Shown here piece after piece: positions 34,264-60,588 of a stretch of DNA of 64,000 nt. Origin of the DNA: Hormiphora californensis (taxonomy: Eukaryota; Ctenophora; Tentaculata; Cydippida; Pleurobrachiidae). The stretch is from contig CM035360.1 of NCBI GenBank assembly GCA_020137815.1, positions 1,454,077 to 1,518,076 of the forward strand, in the 5' to 3' direction. Position 1 is the stretch's first letter. Every line of letters starts with the position of its first letter. The position numbers and the translations under genes are program-made. Under the pieces are notes generated by a model. It did not search any database. It had not been told where the DNA came from and saw only the letters and a list, made by a program, of their open reading frames with translations.

Positions 34264-36069
34264 GTTGCCTTCCTATTGAGGAGGGTAAAGTTTAAACACA
34301 ATTTAGCATAAGATTTCAGCACTTTTCACAATAGAATACAATTATAACTTATATCCCGATTTTAGCCTATGCATTGTTAGTCCCTTGTTTTTACTAGGAG
34401 AACGCCGTTTCGATCGAAGCAACGCCCCCACCACTAACAAGCCTTCTAAAGCGGCTGTATTTTACGTTTTTTTAAATCCTGTGCGACATAAAAGGGGTTT
34501 ACGAGCCACAACGCGATACAGAGGAGACGCGAAGGGAACAGGGAACAGTAGGGGGCGCGATTATAATCAGGGTGCCTTGCAGCCTGTTTACAGGTGCGCG
34601 CTGCCAAAAGAGTATACTTAGACCGACTTTTTTCAAACGGCTATAGCCATGGAACCACATGGCCGATTTGTGTAAACTAACCAGTATCAGTTAGAGAATC
34701 GATAGCCCTAACCGGTAAGGGCGCGATTATAATCTGGGTGCCTTGCAGCCTGTTTACAGGTGCGCGCTACCAAAAGAGTATACTTAGACCGACTTTTTTC
34801 AAACGGCTATAGCCATGGAACCATATGGCCGATTTGAGTAAACTAAACGGTATCAGTTAGAGAATCGATAGCCCTAACCGATAACCCCAAACCAAACCCT
34901 AACCAGACCCTAACGGATAGCCCTAACCCGTCGCGCGCGCCAAAACTACGAATTGTTAGCAATGAAAGGCACCCAGATTTTAACGTTTTCCAACCGGTAA
35001 CCCCAAACCAAACCCTAACGGATAGCCCTAACCCGTCGCGCGCGCCAAAACTACGAATTGTAAGCAATGAAAGGCACCCAGATTTTAACGTTTTCCAACA
35101 GTAGGAGACAACGGTGAGTGCGCCAAGCGGTTTGGCAAACGCCGCTGGCCCCGCGGGATAAGGCAGCACTTTTCAACCTGTTGTTTTGGACAAAAGTTGG
35201 CATACGTTGCAGGCCCCTTATAATATAATATAAGGGGCCTGGAGGGAATACCGCGCTGGGGGGGAATACATAATCAATCATATCTCCGGTTCCAGATAAG
35301 GTACAGAAATCGTTTTGGTAGCGTTGGAAAGAGGAAGATAACAGCTTTCAAATGCAACCGGTTTCAGGTCTCTATCTTATCAGGAACAGGAGATATGAAC
35401 CAAACTCCGCAAAATCGAGTGCGGTAAAATAAAAAATTTCGAGATTTTAATTCAAATTTGAAACAAAGTGTCCCTGCAGGGACCTGTGACGTCACTTTTT
35501 GAAAACAACCAATCTTTGAACGGCTATTGCTCAGCCTCCTCAAGTCCAATTAACTTCTCTCAAAAACAGCAAGGTAGATAATTGTCAGATCTAACAGCTA
35601 GTGAAAGAATCAAGCAAAACGGACTTCAGGGGCCAAAGTTATAAGCACCGCCGTTTTTTCGACCGCAAAGTTATTTTCGACCCAGCCGGGCTCAGGCCAA
35701 ACGCGCTCGCGGCATTCCCTCCAGTCCCCTCGTTGCGGGGGTGCGCGCATGAGGGGGCTGCAGCGCATTCCAAGGACAAAAGAAAGTCCGTAGAAATAGA
35801 AACGCGGACGAAACATGCAGATTTCCAGTAGCTTGAAGCGATTTTTTTTCTTTTTTTTTAAATTCACTAACCCCAACACCGATTGGCATCACTTTCCAAC
35901 AGCCGAAGAGAAGCTGCCGAAGAGAGAAAGGGGGTAACCGTATGAAGAGTTAATCGCGATGAGTCTCATTCACATTGGGTTCGATCATTTGCCCCCGGTG
36001 TTGGGGTTAGTAATAAATAAATCTTAAAATCACTCACTCAAATAAACAATAAATATTAAAAATAAAAAG
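34264..36069. repeat. Repeat-rich intergenic region with direct repeats
   Basis: A segment of about 125 bases beginning GGGCGCGATTATAATC occurs twice (about 34552-34680 and 34718-34850). A second unit with CGGATAGCCCTAACCCGTCG and ACTACGAATTG occurs twice (about 34915-34985 and 35018-35098). A perfect palindrome built on AGGCCCCTTATAATATAATA lies near 35211-35242. No coding exon was recognised. The calnexin promoter must lie at the left end. Confidence 0.6.
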
Positions 36070-36612
36070 TCAGTCAGTAAAATCACACATTGCAATGGGT
36101 GGTGGAGTCGTGAACTTTTTCCTCGTGCCCCTGAGTGAGACCAGAGTACTTCTGAGGAGACAGAATCGTATCCGCGTTCTCAGGAAATTAATCACTTCAG
36201 CATATTTATCCTTGTGTTTGGTAGAGATGCGTGAAGCGAGCTTTTTGATTAGTCGTTCTGCCTCTAGTCCGGAACCTCCGGAAGTAGCCATAACAAACGG
36301 GGTGAAAGCCCCTCTCTCCGATTCTCTGATTCTTTGTTGGTAATCCCGTTTCTTCCGACTTTCATTCATTTTGTACAGAGATTTTGGGTCTTTTCCTCTG
36401 TAACTGGGTGCAGTAGGATGAAACACTGCAACGTCCACGTGGGCCCCCTGTAGTCCTCTCCACAACCCAATGGCATACACGTCACTGCGAGCATCAGGTG
36501 CTGTATTGACACTTCGGGGGTAGTCATCTGGGTTAACTGGCTGCAACACTTTCTCAATTTCAACACCCTTGTATCCTGCATGGGTAATAATATCTGCAAG
36601 GGTAAAGTCCAT
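36070..36612 (-). mobile_element. Retroelement-type ORF fragment, 180 aa
   Basis: The frame has the pattern I associate with the C-terminal part of many invertebrate retroelement-like ORFs: SDVYAIGLWRGLQGAHVDVA, VFHPTAPSYRGKDPKSLYKM, ESRKKRDYQQRI, GAFTPFVMATSGGSGLEA, ISTKHKDKYAEV, RFCLLRSTLVSLRGTR. The D...FHP...GxFTP arrangement suggests a restriction-like nuclease fold, but that is inference. The first codons (MDFTLAD) arise at the inner edge of the neighbouring MITE end, whose terminal sequence supplies the ATG. Polymerase domains are absent, so this is a fragment. Confidence 0.6.
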
Positions 36613-36753
36613 TTTTATTCAACTGTTCACCCAAAATTGAAATTTCAGTGAAATTTAGAATTTTCGTGGCGCGCGCTACACGTTAACATGTGATAGACGC
36701 GCAAAACAATTCCGCGCACGACTTTGGGGGGTGAACAGTTGAAAAAAAATGGA
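36608..36753. mobile_element. MITE, TIR TCCATTTTTATTCAACTG, copy 1
   Basis: Inverted ends TCCATTTTTATTCAACTGTT and GGTGAACAGTTGAAAAAAAA enclose a CpG-rich core with CACGTTAACATGTG. About 146 bp and non-coding. Confidence 0.9.
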
Positions 36754-36759
36754 GTAAAG

Positions 36760-36905
36760 TCCATTTTTATTCAACTGTTCACCCCTCAACTCGTGCGCGT
36801 GCGATATTTTAATTTACGCTGCGCGCGCTACACGTTAACGTGTGATAAACGCGCAAAACAATTCCGCGCACGACTTTGGGGGGTGAACAGTTGAAAAAAA
36901 ATGGA
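36760..36905. mobile_element. MITE of the same family, copy 2
   Basis: Same ends and core as copy 1, separated from it by the six bases GTAAAG. Confidence 0.9.
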
Positions 36906-36910
36906 GTAAA

Positions 36911-37057
36911 GTCCGATTTTTTGAAACTGTCACCCCCCTTTTCGTGCGCGGAATGTTTTTGCGCGTCACATCACATGTTAGCGTGTGGTGTGCGCGTCAA
37001 ATTTGATAAATTTCACATGCGCGGTCATTTTGGGGTGACAGTTTCAAAAAATCCGAC
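36911..37057. mobile_element. Related MITE with different ends, copy 3
   Basis: Ends GTCCGATTTTTTGAAACTGT and ACAGTTTCAAAAAATCCGAC differ from copies 1 and 2, but the core (GTGCGCG, CACATGTTAGCGTGTG) is related. Directly abuts copy 2. Confidence 0.8.
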
Positions 37058-37266
37058 TTTATATATCTCTAATCTCGTTGTGTCGCAGGATAGTAAACCC
37101 GCTTGAAGCGATGCATTTGTTAGATTTATTTGTATTCGGCGAATTATTATTAACTTACGATGCATTTTAGAGCGCGCGCTCAATATATTTGCTAAATTTC
37201 AACATTTTGAGCGCGGTTAGCACGCACGTTTAAAAAGAAAAAAGTGCAAAACCAATCGTGACGTCT

Positions 37267-37394
37267 CTTAAAGTCCGTTTCAAGCGACTTGACCCGTAAT
37301 TCTTGGAATTCGGCGCATTGCGCGTGTATTTATAAAGGGGAAATCCTGAATTTCCAAGAATCTCAGGTCAAGTCGTTTGAAACGCACTTTAACA
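37267..37394. mobile_element. Small foldback MITE
   Basis: AAAGTCCGTTTCAAGCGACT with TTCTTGGAATTC is mirrored by GAATTTCCAAGAATC and CAAGTCGTTTGAAACGCACT. About 125 bp. Confidence 0.7.
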
Positions 37395-38756
37395 AGCCGC
37401 CTGCATGTGTTTTAGACTGTCACAAGGGCACTGGAGTGTAGTCCAAGTTATTTGTAAATGTGTGCTTTAGAGACAGCAGCAAGAAGCCATCATTATCTAG
37501 GCCCCACTCAGCTCGAACCGCCCGCAGGCCGCAGCCCTATTCTGGCCACTCCAAAGTCACTTCCCCTTTTAGGGTAGCTCACTACTTCAATCTTGAGTTA
37601 GTTTATGTTGGTTCAGAGGTTCCTACCGGCACCTAGATACTTGTCATTAGCTCAAGTGACAAGTCGTAGGCTGTAGGATTAAGTCGTAGGGTCGAACCGT
37701 TTGAAAAATGAATTTAAAATGCACTTAATTACATATATGAATTATGAAATATGCTTTTAACTTTTTCCGAGCGCTAATCGGCTCTCTGTGTTTTTATCTC
37801 TATTGTTTGTGGATTTTAAGTCATTGGCTGTAGACAGGGGATAGTGGATACCCCGAGTGTGTCTCTATACAGCTACGGTGCTTCCGATTGGCGTGGGCGC
37901 CAAAAAGTGCGTCCTACTAGATCTTCCATACTACCACCCTTTAGTATATATGGAGGCTTAGCTATGGAGGCTTAGCTATGGAGGCTTAGCTATGGAGGCC
38001 CGAAAAACGTGTTGCGACGCGCACAGACATGCCGTAAGTCAAATAAAAAAGGTTCGGGAACTTTTGTAGACAAAAATTTTTTCAGCTTTTTCAGCGGGTG
38101 GACTGTAAATTCAAAACTCGGTGCGCGTCGCACACTTAATTTTGATCACAGACATGCCGTAAGTCAAATAAAAAGGTTAGGGAACTTTCGCAGACAAAAT
38201 TTTTTTCAATTTTTTGAGCGGTTTGACTGAAATTTTTAAACTCGGTGCGCGTCGCACACTAAATTTCGCGCCGCAGGGTGCGCGTCGGAACACGTTTTCG
38301 GGCCTCCATATGGCTACTTACTACGTAACTAACACGGCTCTTCTTGAATGGCTGTCTGTTTTGTCCCACAAAGCATGAATGTAGTGTCAATCAAGCACCG
38401 ATATTTTTGAATTTTGCCCTATGTAACTTGGATCAATTCAATTCAATTAATTTGCGTAAAATACACAGGATATTTAAAATAATAAACCTCCTCATTGCTT
38501 CTAACACACCAGCTCAGCAACAAACAAAATCAATATTGATGAGTCTAAAGTTCATAAACATTACAAATTCTTCATTTTTTAATTCTTGTTTTTAATCGTC
38601 AATTGACTGTCCGCATTAAACGCTGACAGTTTCTGACTGTTGGCTTTCGCTGAGCTAAAACTTTGTGTTCAAAACTAAATTATGCATGTTTTATGTAACT
38701 CGATTAACCACTGACCACCATTGTAGGGGTGTGCACAATGTAAAGGAGGCAACAGA
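37395..38756. other. Upstream region of INPP5A with a nested foldback
   Basis: Four tandem copies of TATGGAGGCTTAGC (about 37949-38000) run into an element whose ends are ATGGAGGCCCGAAAAACGTG and ACACGTTTTCGGGCCTCCAT (about 37991-38311). Its interior is a tandem duplication of a block of about 120 bases that starts ACAGACATGCCGTAAGTC. The last 440 bases before the INPP5A start hold no recognised repeat and probably contain its promoter. Confidence 0.6.
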
Positions 38757-53494
<14,738 letters not shown>

Positions 53495-54110
53495 ACTCTC
53501 CCCTCTCTCTGATACCTATCTGATAAGAGTTTGAGCGAGAGAGAGAGAGAGAGATAGTGCCACCCTGTTTTTGGTTGTTTTTATACACTGAGAGATGTAT
53601 TCCGCCCGATAGAGATCTGTATATTGTTATATATCCCTAGCCAGGAGGAAATTTGTAAGCTGCTGATCGTCCCAAAATTAACATAACCCTTATTAGACCA
53701 AGAATTTCAATGTCGACAATAATATGTCCATAATTTTGTTACGAATCGCTTTTTTTAAAGTTCCAATGAAGTGAATGGAAACAGTTGACAAATTTCCAAA
53801 TTGCAATAAACCGGGAAAATGTTATTTTTGGGACGACGTTCAGCAATTTCTGATTGTATGTATTTGGATAGATCACCCATGATCACCAACTGTGCTGCAC
53901 TCGATTTTGCTATTCTACCGCAGCCGAATATATTGTATAATCATATATTTGGAGGTTTTTTGTGTGTGAAGAATTTTAACGGGAGCAATGGTGTCGCTGT
54001 TCTTGTGGCTACTCTTTTCTAAGCAACCAACATATATTTGTATCTGCTCATACTGCTTGAGTTTTAGCTCAGCCTCCAACGAGAGGAAGTTTTAGTACGA
54101 CCCTATATAT
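53495..54110. other. INPP5A 3' UTR and flank
   Basis: Sequence after the INPP5A stop with a short (GA)n tract at 53535-53553 and an AATAAA at about 53804. No further exon was recognised. Confidence 0.5.
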
Positions 54111-54219
54111 CAGGAACCGACCGAATCAGGAAATACTGGCCCCTGATTGGCTGATAACCAGTCACGTGACCTAAACAACGAGTTCTGATTGGTTGTTTAC
54201 TTGTGTCGGTCGGTTCCTG
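54111..54219. mobile_element. hAT-type MITE, copy 2
   Basis: 109 bp with ends CAGGAACCGACC and GGTCGGTTCCTG. Contains GTCACGTGAC at 54161-54170. Target duplication not clear. Confidence 0.9.
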
Positions 54220-54840
54220 TAAATTATAGTAAGGGCCACTAGCGTGGTACACACTTGATTTTGCTCCGTGCGAATCTTAGAATAACAGGTGCACGCAGAT
54301 CGAAAGCGAGTGTGTAAATTACACGCTAATGTCCCCTACTACAATTGTATACAAGTACACTATAATATATTCAACTGTGTACAAACTTTTTATGGTCTCG
54401 AATAATGTATTTGAATCTAAATCGCCCTACCGAGAGCTTATGTATATTCGTACCTATCCAATGTTTTATCGGGGTAGGAGCCGTGAGATTCTTTTCTTTT
54501 TTCTGTAATGGGAAGTTGTGAGTGTTTTAAATCAAAGGGGAACTATATTTAGGCACAATTCCACGTGCAATTTGTGTGTCTGTTGTGTTTGTTTGTTTGT
54601 TCATTTAGATCTTGTTTAAAGAACAGAGATATATATTCGTTTACAACTCTCTTACCAAAATACAATCTGTGTATTTTAGTATGTTTAGTATTTGTTAGTG
54701 TTTTCCAGCGAGAGAGAGTGTGAAAGATATTTTTCATCCTGATACGTGTTTATCTGGTCCTCAATAAATTTAACTCGGATTATTGCTACGCTAAGTTAGG
54801 ATTATGAAGTCCAAAGCACTGTGAGCATCCTTAGAGAATA

Positions 54841-54924
54841 CTGTCTGGCGGCGCCAGACACCAATTTGATTCTCAAATGCGACAGTGCACTCAGGTCTCA
54901 GATGGGGTCGGCGGCGCCAGACAG
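54841..54924. mobile_element. MITE with CTGTCTGGCG ends
   Basis: Left end CTGTCTGGCGGCGCCAGACA (itself palindromic) and right end GTCGGCGGCGCCAGACAG. About 84 bp. The right half recurs at 20711-20740. Confidence 0.7.
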
Positions 54925-55396
54925 TGAGAATATATAATGGTCAGATGATATAAGAGCTTTAAAGAATCTATAAGTTTCATTCGCCCGCTCTGTGCTCAGA
55001 AGTTTGTTGGCACCCACACGCCATAGCTAGGGTGAACTAGAATCTGTGACCATGAGCACCATCTGTCGCCATGGCGACCGATTTTGTCGTCTAACATATA
55101 TTATATCTGCTGCAATAACAAACTAGTTGATTATCTGTGCTTGTATAGTAATAAGTGTTTTAGTCCGTGTTATTTGTACTGTCTAATTAGTGATATTTTA
55201 TCGAGCCGCACGTGTTTGTCTGTGTCCGTTTTATGCCCATATATGGTGTTGTGTGTCACGTGATGCTTATGTATGGTGTCACGTGATACCCATATATGGT
55301 GTTGTGTCTATATGTCCGTTACCGGGGAGATGGTTACATATATCACAGATCTCTCGTTCTGTAGCAGTGTATCTGTGTTTTTGATTTCAACTCAAT

Positions 55397-55775
55397 ATAA
55401 ATCTTTGATGTTAACTCTGTCAATGTTAACTCTGTCAATGTTAACTCTGTCAATGTTAACTATCTTGTTAACTCTGTCAATGTTAACTATCTTGTTAACT
55501 CTGTCAATGTTAACTCTGTTATGTTAACTCTGTCAATGTTAACTATCTTGTTAACTCTGTCAATGTTAACTCTGTCAATGTTAACTCTGTCAATGTTAAC
55601 TCTGTCAATGTTAACTCTGTCAATGTTAACTCTGTCAATGTTAACTCTGTCAATGTTAACTCTGTCAATGTTAACTATCTTGTTAACTCTGTCAATGTTA
55701 ACTCTGTCAATGTTAACTCTGTCATGTTAACTCGATCTTGTTAACTGTCTTGTTAACTCTGTCATGTTAACTTTC
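55397..55775. repeat. 15-bp satellite ATGTTAACTCTGTCA
   Basis: About 25 units, some shortened to TATCTTGTTAACTCTG. The open frame (MLTLS repeats) is a by-product. Each unit contains the palindrome GTTAAC. Confidence 0.95.
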
Positions 55776-56789
55776 GATGTAATATATTACTGTTGCTGGA
55801 TGCGAGACCGGTGAATATGTAACCTTGACCCGTGTCCCTTTTTCACATTATAACGCATGTACAGCTTCGAGATTCCCTGGCTATTTTTGATATATTTTTG
55901 GGAACACGAGAAATAAGATATACAACATACAATGGTTCTAGGTTGAAAATTATTAACATGAACAAAATAAGTGATCATGAGGATAGCACTTATGATACTT
56001 GTCAAACATATTTGCCAACAATATCATGTGATAATATTTCGTCGTTGTTCTGTCACCTATTTGAAATGAAAAAACCAATGTCTTCTTCGTTCGGTGTTGT
56101 TACGTGAATATAATATGTCCTTATATGGTCATGTCCATATATGGTGTCTGTGTGTGAGAAATATAGCTGCTGCTATAGTACTTGTTGTGAATGTTTTCTG
56201 TGGTGTATATTCTTTGGTAAAAACCATAGAACGATCTATATTTGCAACTTTCATCATCATATCCCCCACAGATATAAAACACCGAAAACACTCACAATAT
56301 CTGCAAATTTAGTTCAACGTTTCTAGTGCTACTGCAATATCCTTCAAGAAAGCTAGAGAATATCTATGGAAATTATATATAATTATATTTGGATATACTG
56401 CATTTTCGTGTCTGTGTGTTTTGAATTTTTGTATATTTGTTTACATATAATAATAATACCACGAGGCAAAATGATAGAAAGATCTTTAGAGGATATTATA
56501 TTTAAATTTGCCTTCGGTGATATATTGTTATAGCTAGAATAAAGATATTCAAAATATATATTAAATATGATTACAACTAGTTTCGGTATTAGTGTTTTAA
56601 AACTGAGAGAGAGAGAAAGCGATCATCTTTTTTGGAACAAGGGAGCTGACAATAACATCTGAATTTCTGATCTTGTTAGCATCTTGATGTCATCACTGTC
56701 AGAGCATTGTCCTGACCTTATTCTCATCGCGAGAACAGCGCGGTCAGTGCATTGGCAACTGCAACAGTACCACATCATGAAGCTGATAT
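55776..56789. other. Intergenic, nothing recognised
   Basis: AT-rich sequence with short chance open frames. Confidence 0.5.
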
Positions 56790-56898
56790 CAGGAACCGAC
56801 CGAATCAGGAAATACTGGTCCCCGATTGGCTGATAACCAGTCACGTGATCTAAATAGCGAGCTCTGATAGGTTGTTTACTTGGTTCGGTCGGTTCCTG
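56790..56898. mobile_element. hAT-type MITE, copy 3
   Basis: 109 bp, ends CAGGAACCGACCGAATC and TTCGGTCGGTTCCTG, flanked by exact 8-base duplications GCTGATAT (56782-56789 and 56899-56906). The E-box reads GTCACGTGAT. Confidence 0.93.
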
Positions 56899-58290
56899 GC
56901 TGATATGAAATGGAACATTATAGTTACTGAGCAGTGATGTGAACCGCCACACTGAGTCCATTTGTGAGCTTTAGAATGTTATTTTTCTAGTTTGCACCCT
57001 TCTTTCTCTAAGGTCGGGTGCAACCTAGATAAACTCACATAATTGCTCCTTGGGTCCCATATTGAAGTTATTTTCCCAGCTCCTCTCTCGGTAAGTGCAA
57101 TGGTTGATCCGCACCCGACCTTTGTCTACTGCTGAGAGGGAGGGAAATCATATATCCCTATGTCTGTCACATCGTAACGCAGTTTTCCTGCTCGCAGAAT
57201 CCTAACCCTCACTTCACTCGGATTCGAGTTGTGCGAGTGTTAGTCTTCTGTGAGCTGCGATAAATAATGTTCTACTTTAGATGAAGCTACTACTTGATTC
57301 GAGTTGCAAGTGTCTACTAAATACAGAGGGAGGGAGAAAGAGAGAGGTATCATAATTTGTGGTTTTAGTCATGTGTTCACATATAATGAGCGATTGGTAC
57401 CTGAAATCCAGCATTCTAACATGAAAAACGTGGCATTTCACATTCGATTGTTATCGTGTAACCTAACATATATGAAACTTCTATAATAACCTGGAAGAGA
57501 CGTGGAATACTTGGATGTTTTAGCGCTATAATAGTACTTGAAGTTATTATTTTGTGTGAAATGTTAACTAATTAATAACGTGTAATTTCCATAAGTTCAA
57601 GTCTTGGTGTCAGGTCACGTGTTCTTCTCCCTTCCCAGTTGGTCGTCACCTGTCCTGTAACAGTGTGAGAGCTGGAGAATCTGTTCTCCCTCACATTATT
57701 ACAGGGCAGGCAACTGGGAATGGAACGGGAAGGCAGTCGTCCTGTTCACAAAGCCTGGCTATACTTTCACTGTCACACCTTGAACACTGTTTTTCTCTAC
57801 CTCACGTGCTTGACTTGCTAATTAATTAATTAATTAATTAATTAATTAATTAATTTTGGGTGCCTGTTTCTGACCAAGATATCGAACCATGGTTCAGTCA
57901 CCTAATAGCAATACATGACGGCGCTACCACAGAGATAAACAGTTGTTCAAGGCACAATCCTGTAATCGCGGTATATTCCCCAATTCTTTCAGATATTTCT
58001 GGGTCTTGCCTGTCCTACGGCATGAGCAATGCAAGGTCCAGATATCTGATAGATTTTAAGTGGTTCTCACCGCAGCTTATATGGATGGTGCACTGAGATC
58101 CTTCTCTCTTGAAGAAGAAGGAGAGTCGTTCTGTGGGTGATATATATGTGAAAGTTTAGCCCATGTCACAATTTCTGTAACACAGTTTCATATCCCTGCA
58201 ACATGCCACATGTACTATTACAAGTGTACTATCTGTACCCAATGCAGTCATGTGTACAACATGTTTTAGTACCACTATCTCCCTTCTTGA
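56899..58290. other. Intergenic, with one foldback
   Basis: A foldback with arms CCCAGTTG...CCTGTCCTGTAA and TTACAGGGCAGG...CAACTGGG lies at about 57636-57720. An (ATTA)n tract lies at 57820-57855. No gene was recognised. Confidence 0.5.
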
Positions 58291-58399
58291 CAGGAACCGA
58301 CCGAATCAGGAAATACTGGTCCCTGATTGGCTGATAACGAGTCACGTGACCTAAATAACGAGTTCTGATCGGTTGTTTACTTGTGTCGGTCGGTTCCTG
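58291..58399. mobile_element. hAT-type MITE, copy 4
   Basis: 109 bp, ends CAGGAACCGACC and GGTCGGTTCCTG, GTCACGTGAC at 58341-58350. The flanks CTTCTTGA and CTGCTTGC match at six of eight positions. Confidence 0.9.
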
Positions 58400-59049
58400 C
58401 TGCTTGCCATCTTGTATACTCCTCCCAAGGGGTATGATAGGACTGGCAAGTGCAGCTGAGAGCGGGAGATTGTGTTTTGTCATGTTGTGGGGAAGATCTG
58501 TCGTTACAATTTGTGTCATGTGAGTATATGGTATATTACACGTGTTTTGAGGGTGTCATATATATGGGCAATTTAATAATTGACACCCTCGCTTTCTGTT
58601 CAACTTTTCACATAATTTAGTAACTTTAGTATTGCGAGCTAGTAAGCGTTTCTATTCCAATTACAATATATTGCTATAATTTGTTACAATTAGATGAATG
58701 TGTTATCACTAAGTTACCTCTCTATCTCCAGCTCCCCTACTGCACATGCTAACTAACGTTCTCTCTCCGTGTATATTATTACCCCGTCCATCTAGCTGAT
58801 CTATATATCTGCAATGTGTGTAATATGTGTGTGGTGTATTTAGAACTACTTGAGCAGCTTAACCAACGTGTTTCAATTTGTACTTGGTGGTGGAAATGGT
58901 GGAGATGACGGTGGTGTTAGTAACAGTAATACTGTGTGGTGCACGGTTGACTGTGGGAGGTTTGAAATTACCTCAAATGGCTTTAAGTGCCAACTTGATA
59001 TGGTGGTGGAAATAGGCCAGTCATATGATGTCGAAAGTAGATCAAAAAT

Positions 59050-60315
59050 CGGCGTTCAAGTTGTAAATCTAATTCCACTTCTATGGCACTCTAATAGGTC
59101 CCTAGAACCACCAAAAAAATTCACCGCACTCTACGCGGTGGAGAACTTGACTTAATTGGGCCTAATTGGTTACAGGGTACTTTCAGCCTGAAGCCAACAC
59201 CGTAAGTGCCCTTAGAGTAGGAGTAGAGAAAAAAACAAGGGCACTAAAGTGATCAGCGCCCTCACATTAGTGGGGGTAGGTGCTGGAATTAAGTCTCTAT
59301 CTCATCCCGTTAATTAGATAATTGGATAATTAGATGCGCACATAGCCGTTTTATGGTTGTACGGTAAAAACCATCTTAGGAAACGAGTAGAGAAAAAACC
59401 AAGGGCACTAAAGTGTTCAGCGACCTCACATTAGTGGGGGTAGGTGCTGGAATTAAGTCTCTATCTCATCTGGATAATTAGATAATTGGTTAATTAGATG
59501 CGCACATAGACGTTTTTGGCCATATGGCTATATCCACTTAGGAGAGGCGTAGAGACTTTTTACAGGCGCCATTTTGTAGGCAATGGCCAAGTTATGGGGG
59601 GTCTACGTCGGACTTTTAATCTCTATCTCCAATCGTTTAGCCGTTATTAGGCTTTAAAGGTGCTCAAAATCGGGCTTTTTACCGTTTTTTGCTCATTTTG
59701 AGCGCCTTTAAAGCCTAATAACAGCTAAACGGTTAGAGATAGAGCTTAAAAGTCCAACGAAGACCCCCCATAACTTGGCCATTGCCTACAAAATGGCGCC
59801 TGTAAAAAGTCTCTACGCCTCTCCTAAGTGGATATAGCCATATGGCCAAAAACGTCTATGTGCGCATCTAATTAACCAATTATCTAATTATCCAGATGAG
59901 ATAGAGACTTAATTCCAGCACCTACCCCCACTAATGTGAGGTCGCTGAACACTTTAGTGCCCTTGGTTTTTTCTCTACTCGTTTCCTAAGATGGTTTTTA
60001 CCGTATAACCATAAAACGGCTATGTGCGCATCTAATTATCCAATTATCTAATTAACGGGATGAGATAGAGACTTAATTCCAGCACCTACCCCCACTAATG
60101 TGAGGGCGCTGATCACTTTAGTGCCCTTGTTTTTTTCTCTACTCCTACTCTAAGGGCACTTACGGTGTTGGCTTCAGGCTGAAAGTACCCTGTAACCAAT
60201 TAGGCCCAATTAAGTCAAGTTCTCCACCGCGTAGAGTGCGGTGAATTTTTTTGGTGGTTCTAGGGACCTATTAGAGTACCATAGAAGTGGAATTAGATTT
60301 ACAACTTTTACGCCG
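59050..60315. mobile_element. 1.27-kb near-perfect palindrome (foldback element)
   Basis: The left arm from CGGCGTTCAAGTTGTAAATC is mirrored by the right arm ending GATTTACAACTTTTACGCCG; the centre is near 59680-59690 (CGGGCTTTTTACCGTTTTTT). Each arm holds two copies of a block of about 180 bases (GGGCACTAAAGTG, CTCACATTAGTGGGGGTAGG, TTAGATGCGCACATAG). No convincing protein is encoded. Few mismatches between arms suggest recent origin or ongoing arm conversion. Confidence 0.93.
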
Positions 60316-60388
60316 AGAAAAAAAACGTCATATGACCGGCCTAAAAATGGAAAATGGAAATGGTGGTGGGGTTAAGTAGGGTGTAAAG

Positions 60389-60534
60389 TCCATTTTTATT
60401 CAACTGTTCACCCCTCAACTCGTGCGCGTGCGATATTTTAATTTACGCTGCGCGCGCTACACGTTAACATGTGATAAACGCGCAAAACAATTCCGTGCAC
60501 GACTTTGGGGGGTGAACAGTTGAAAAAAAATGGA
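60389..60534. mobile_element. MITE, TIR TCCATTTTTATTCAACTG, copy 4
   Basis: Almost identical to copy 2 at 36760-36905. Lies between the two large foldbacks. Confidence 0.9.
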
Positions 60535-60588
60535 CATTACGCATGCTCAGTTTGGGTGAGAGGCGCACCGCGCATTGGAATACATCAT

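Noticed and set aside
34880-35040. Telomere-like CCCTAACCC stretches, also near 42780-42960
   Set aside because: The units are irregular and embedded in larger direct repeats or pyrimidine-rich sequence, not a TTAGGG array.
58850-59155. 101-aa frame rich in Gly/Asn ending in the palindrome arm
   Set aside because: Starts in unique sequence and runs into the foldback; no similarity, splice signals or codon pattern supporting a gene.
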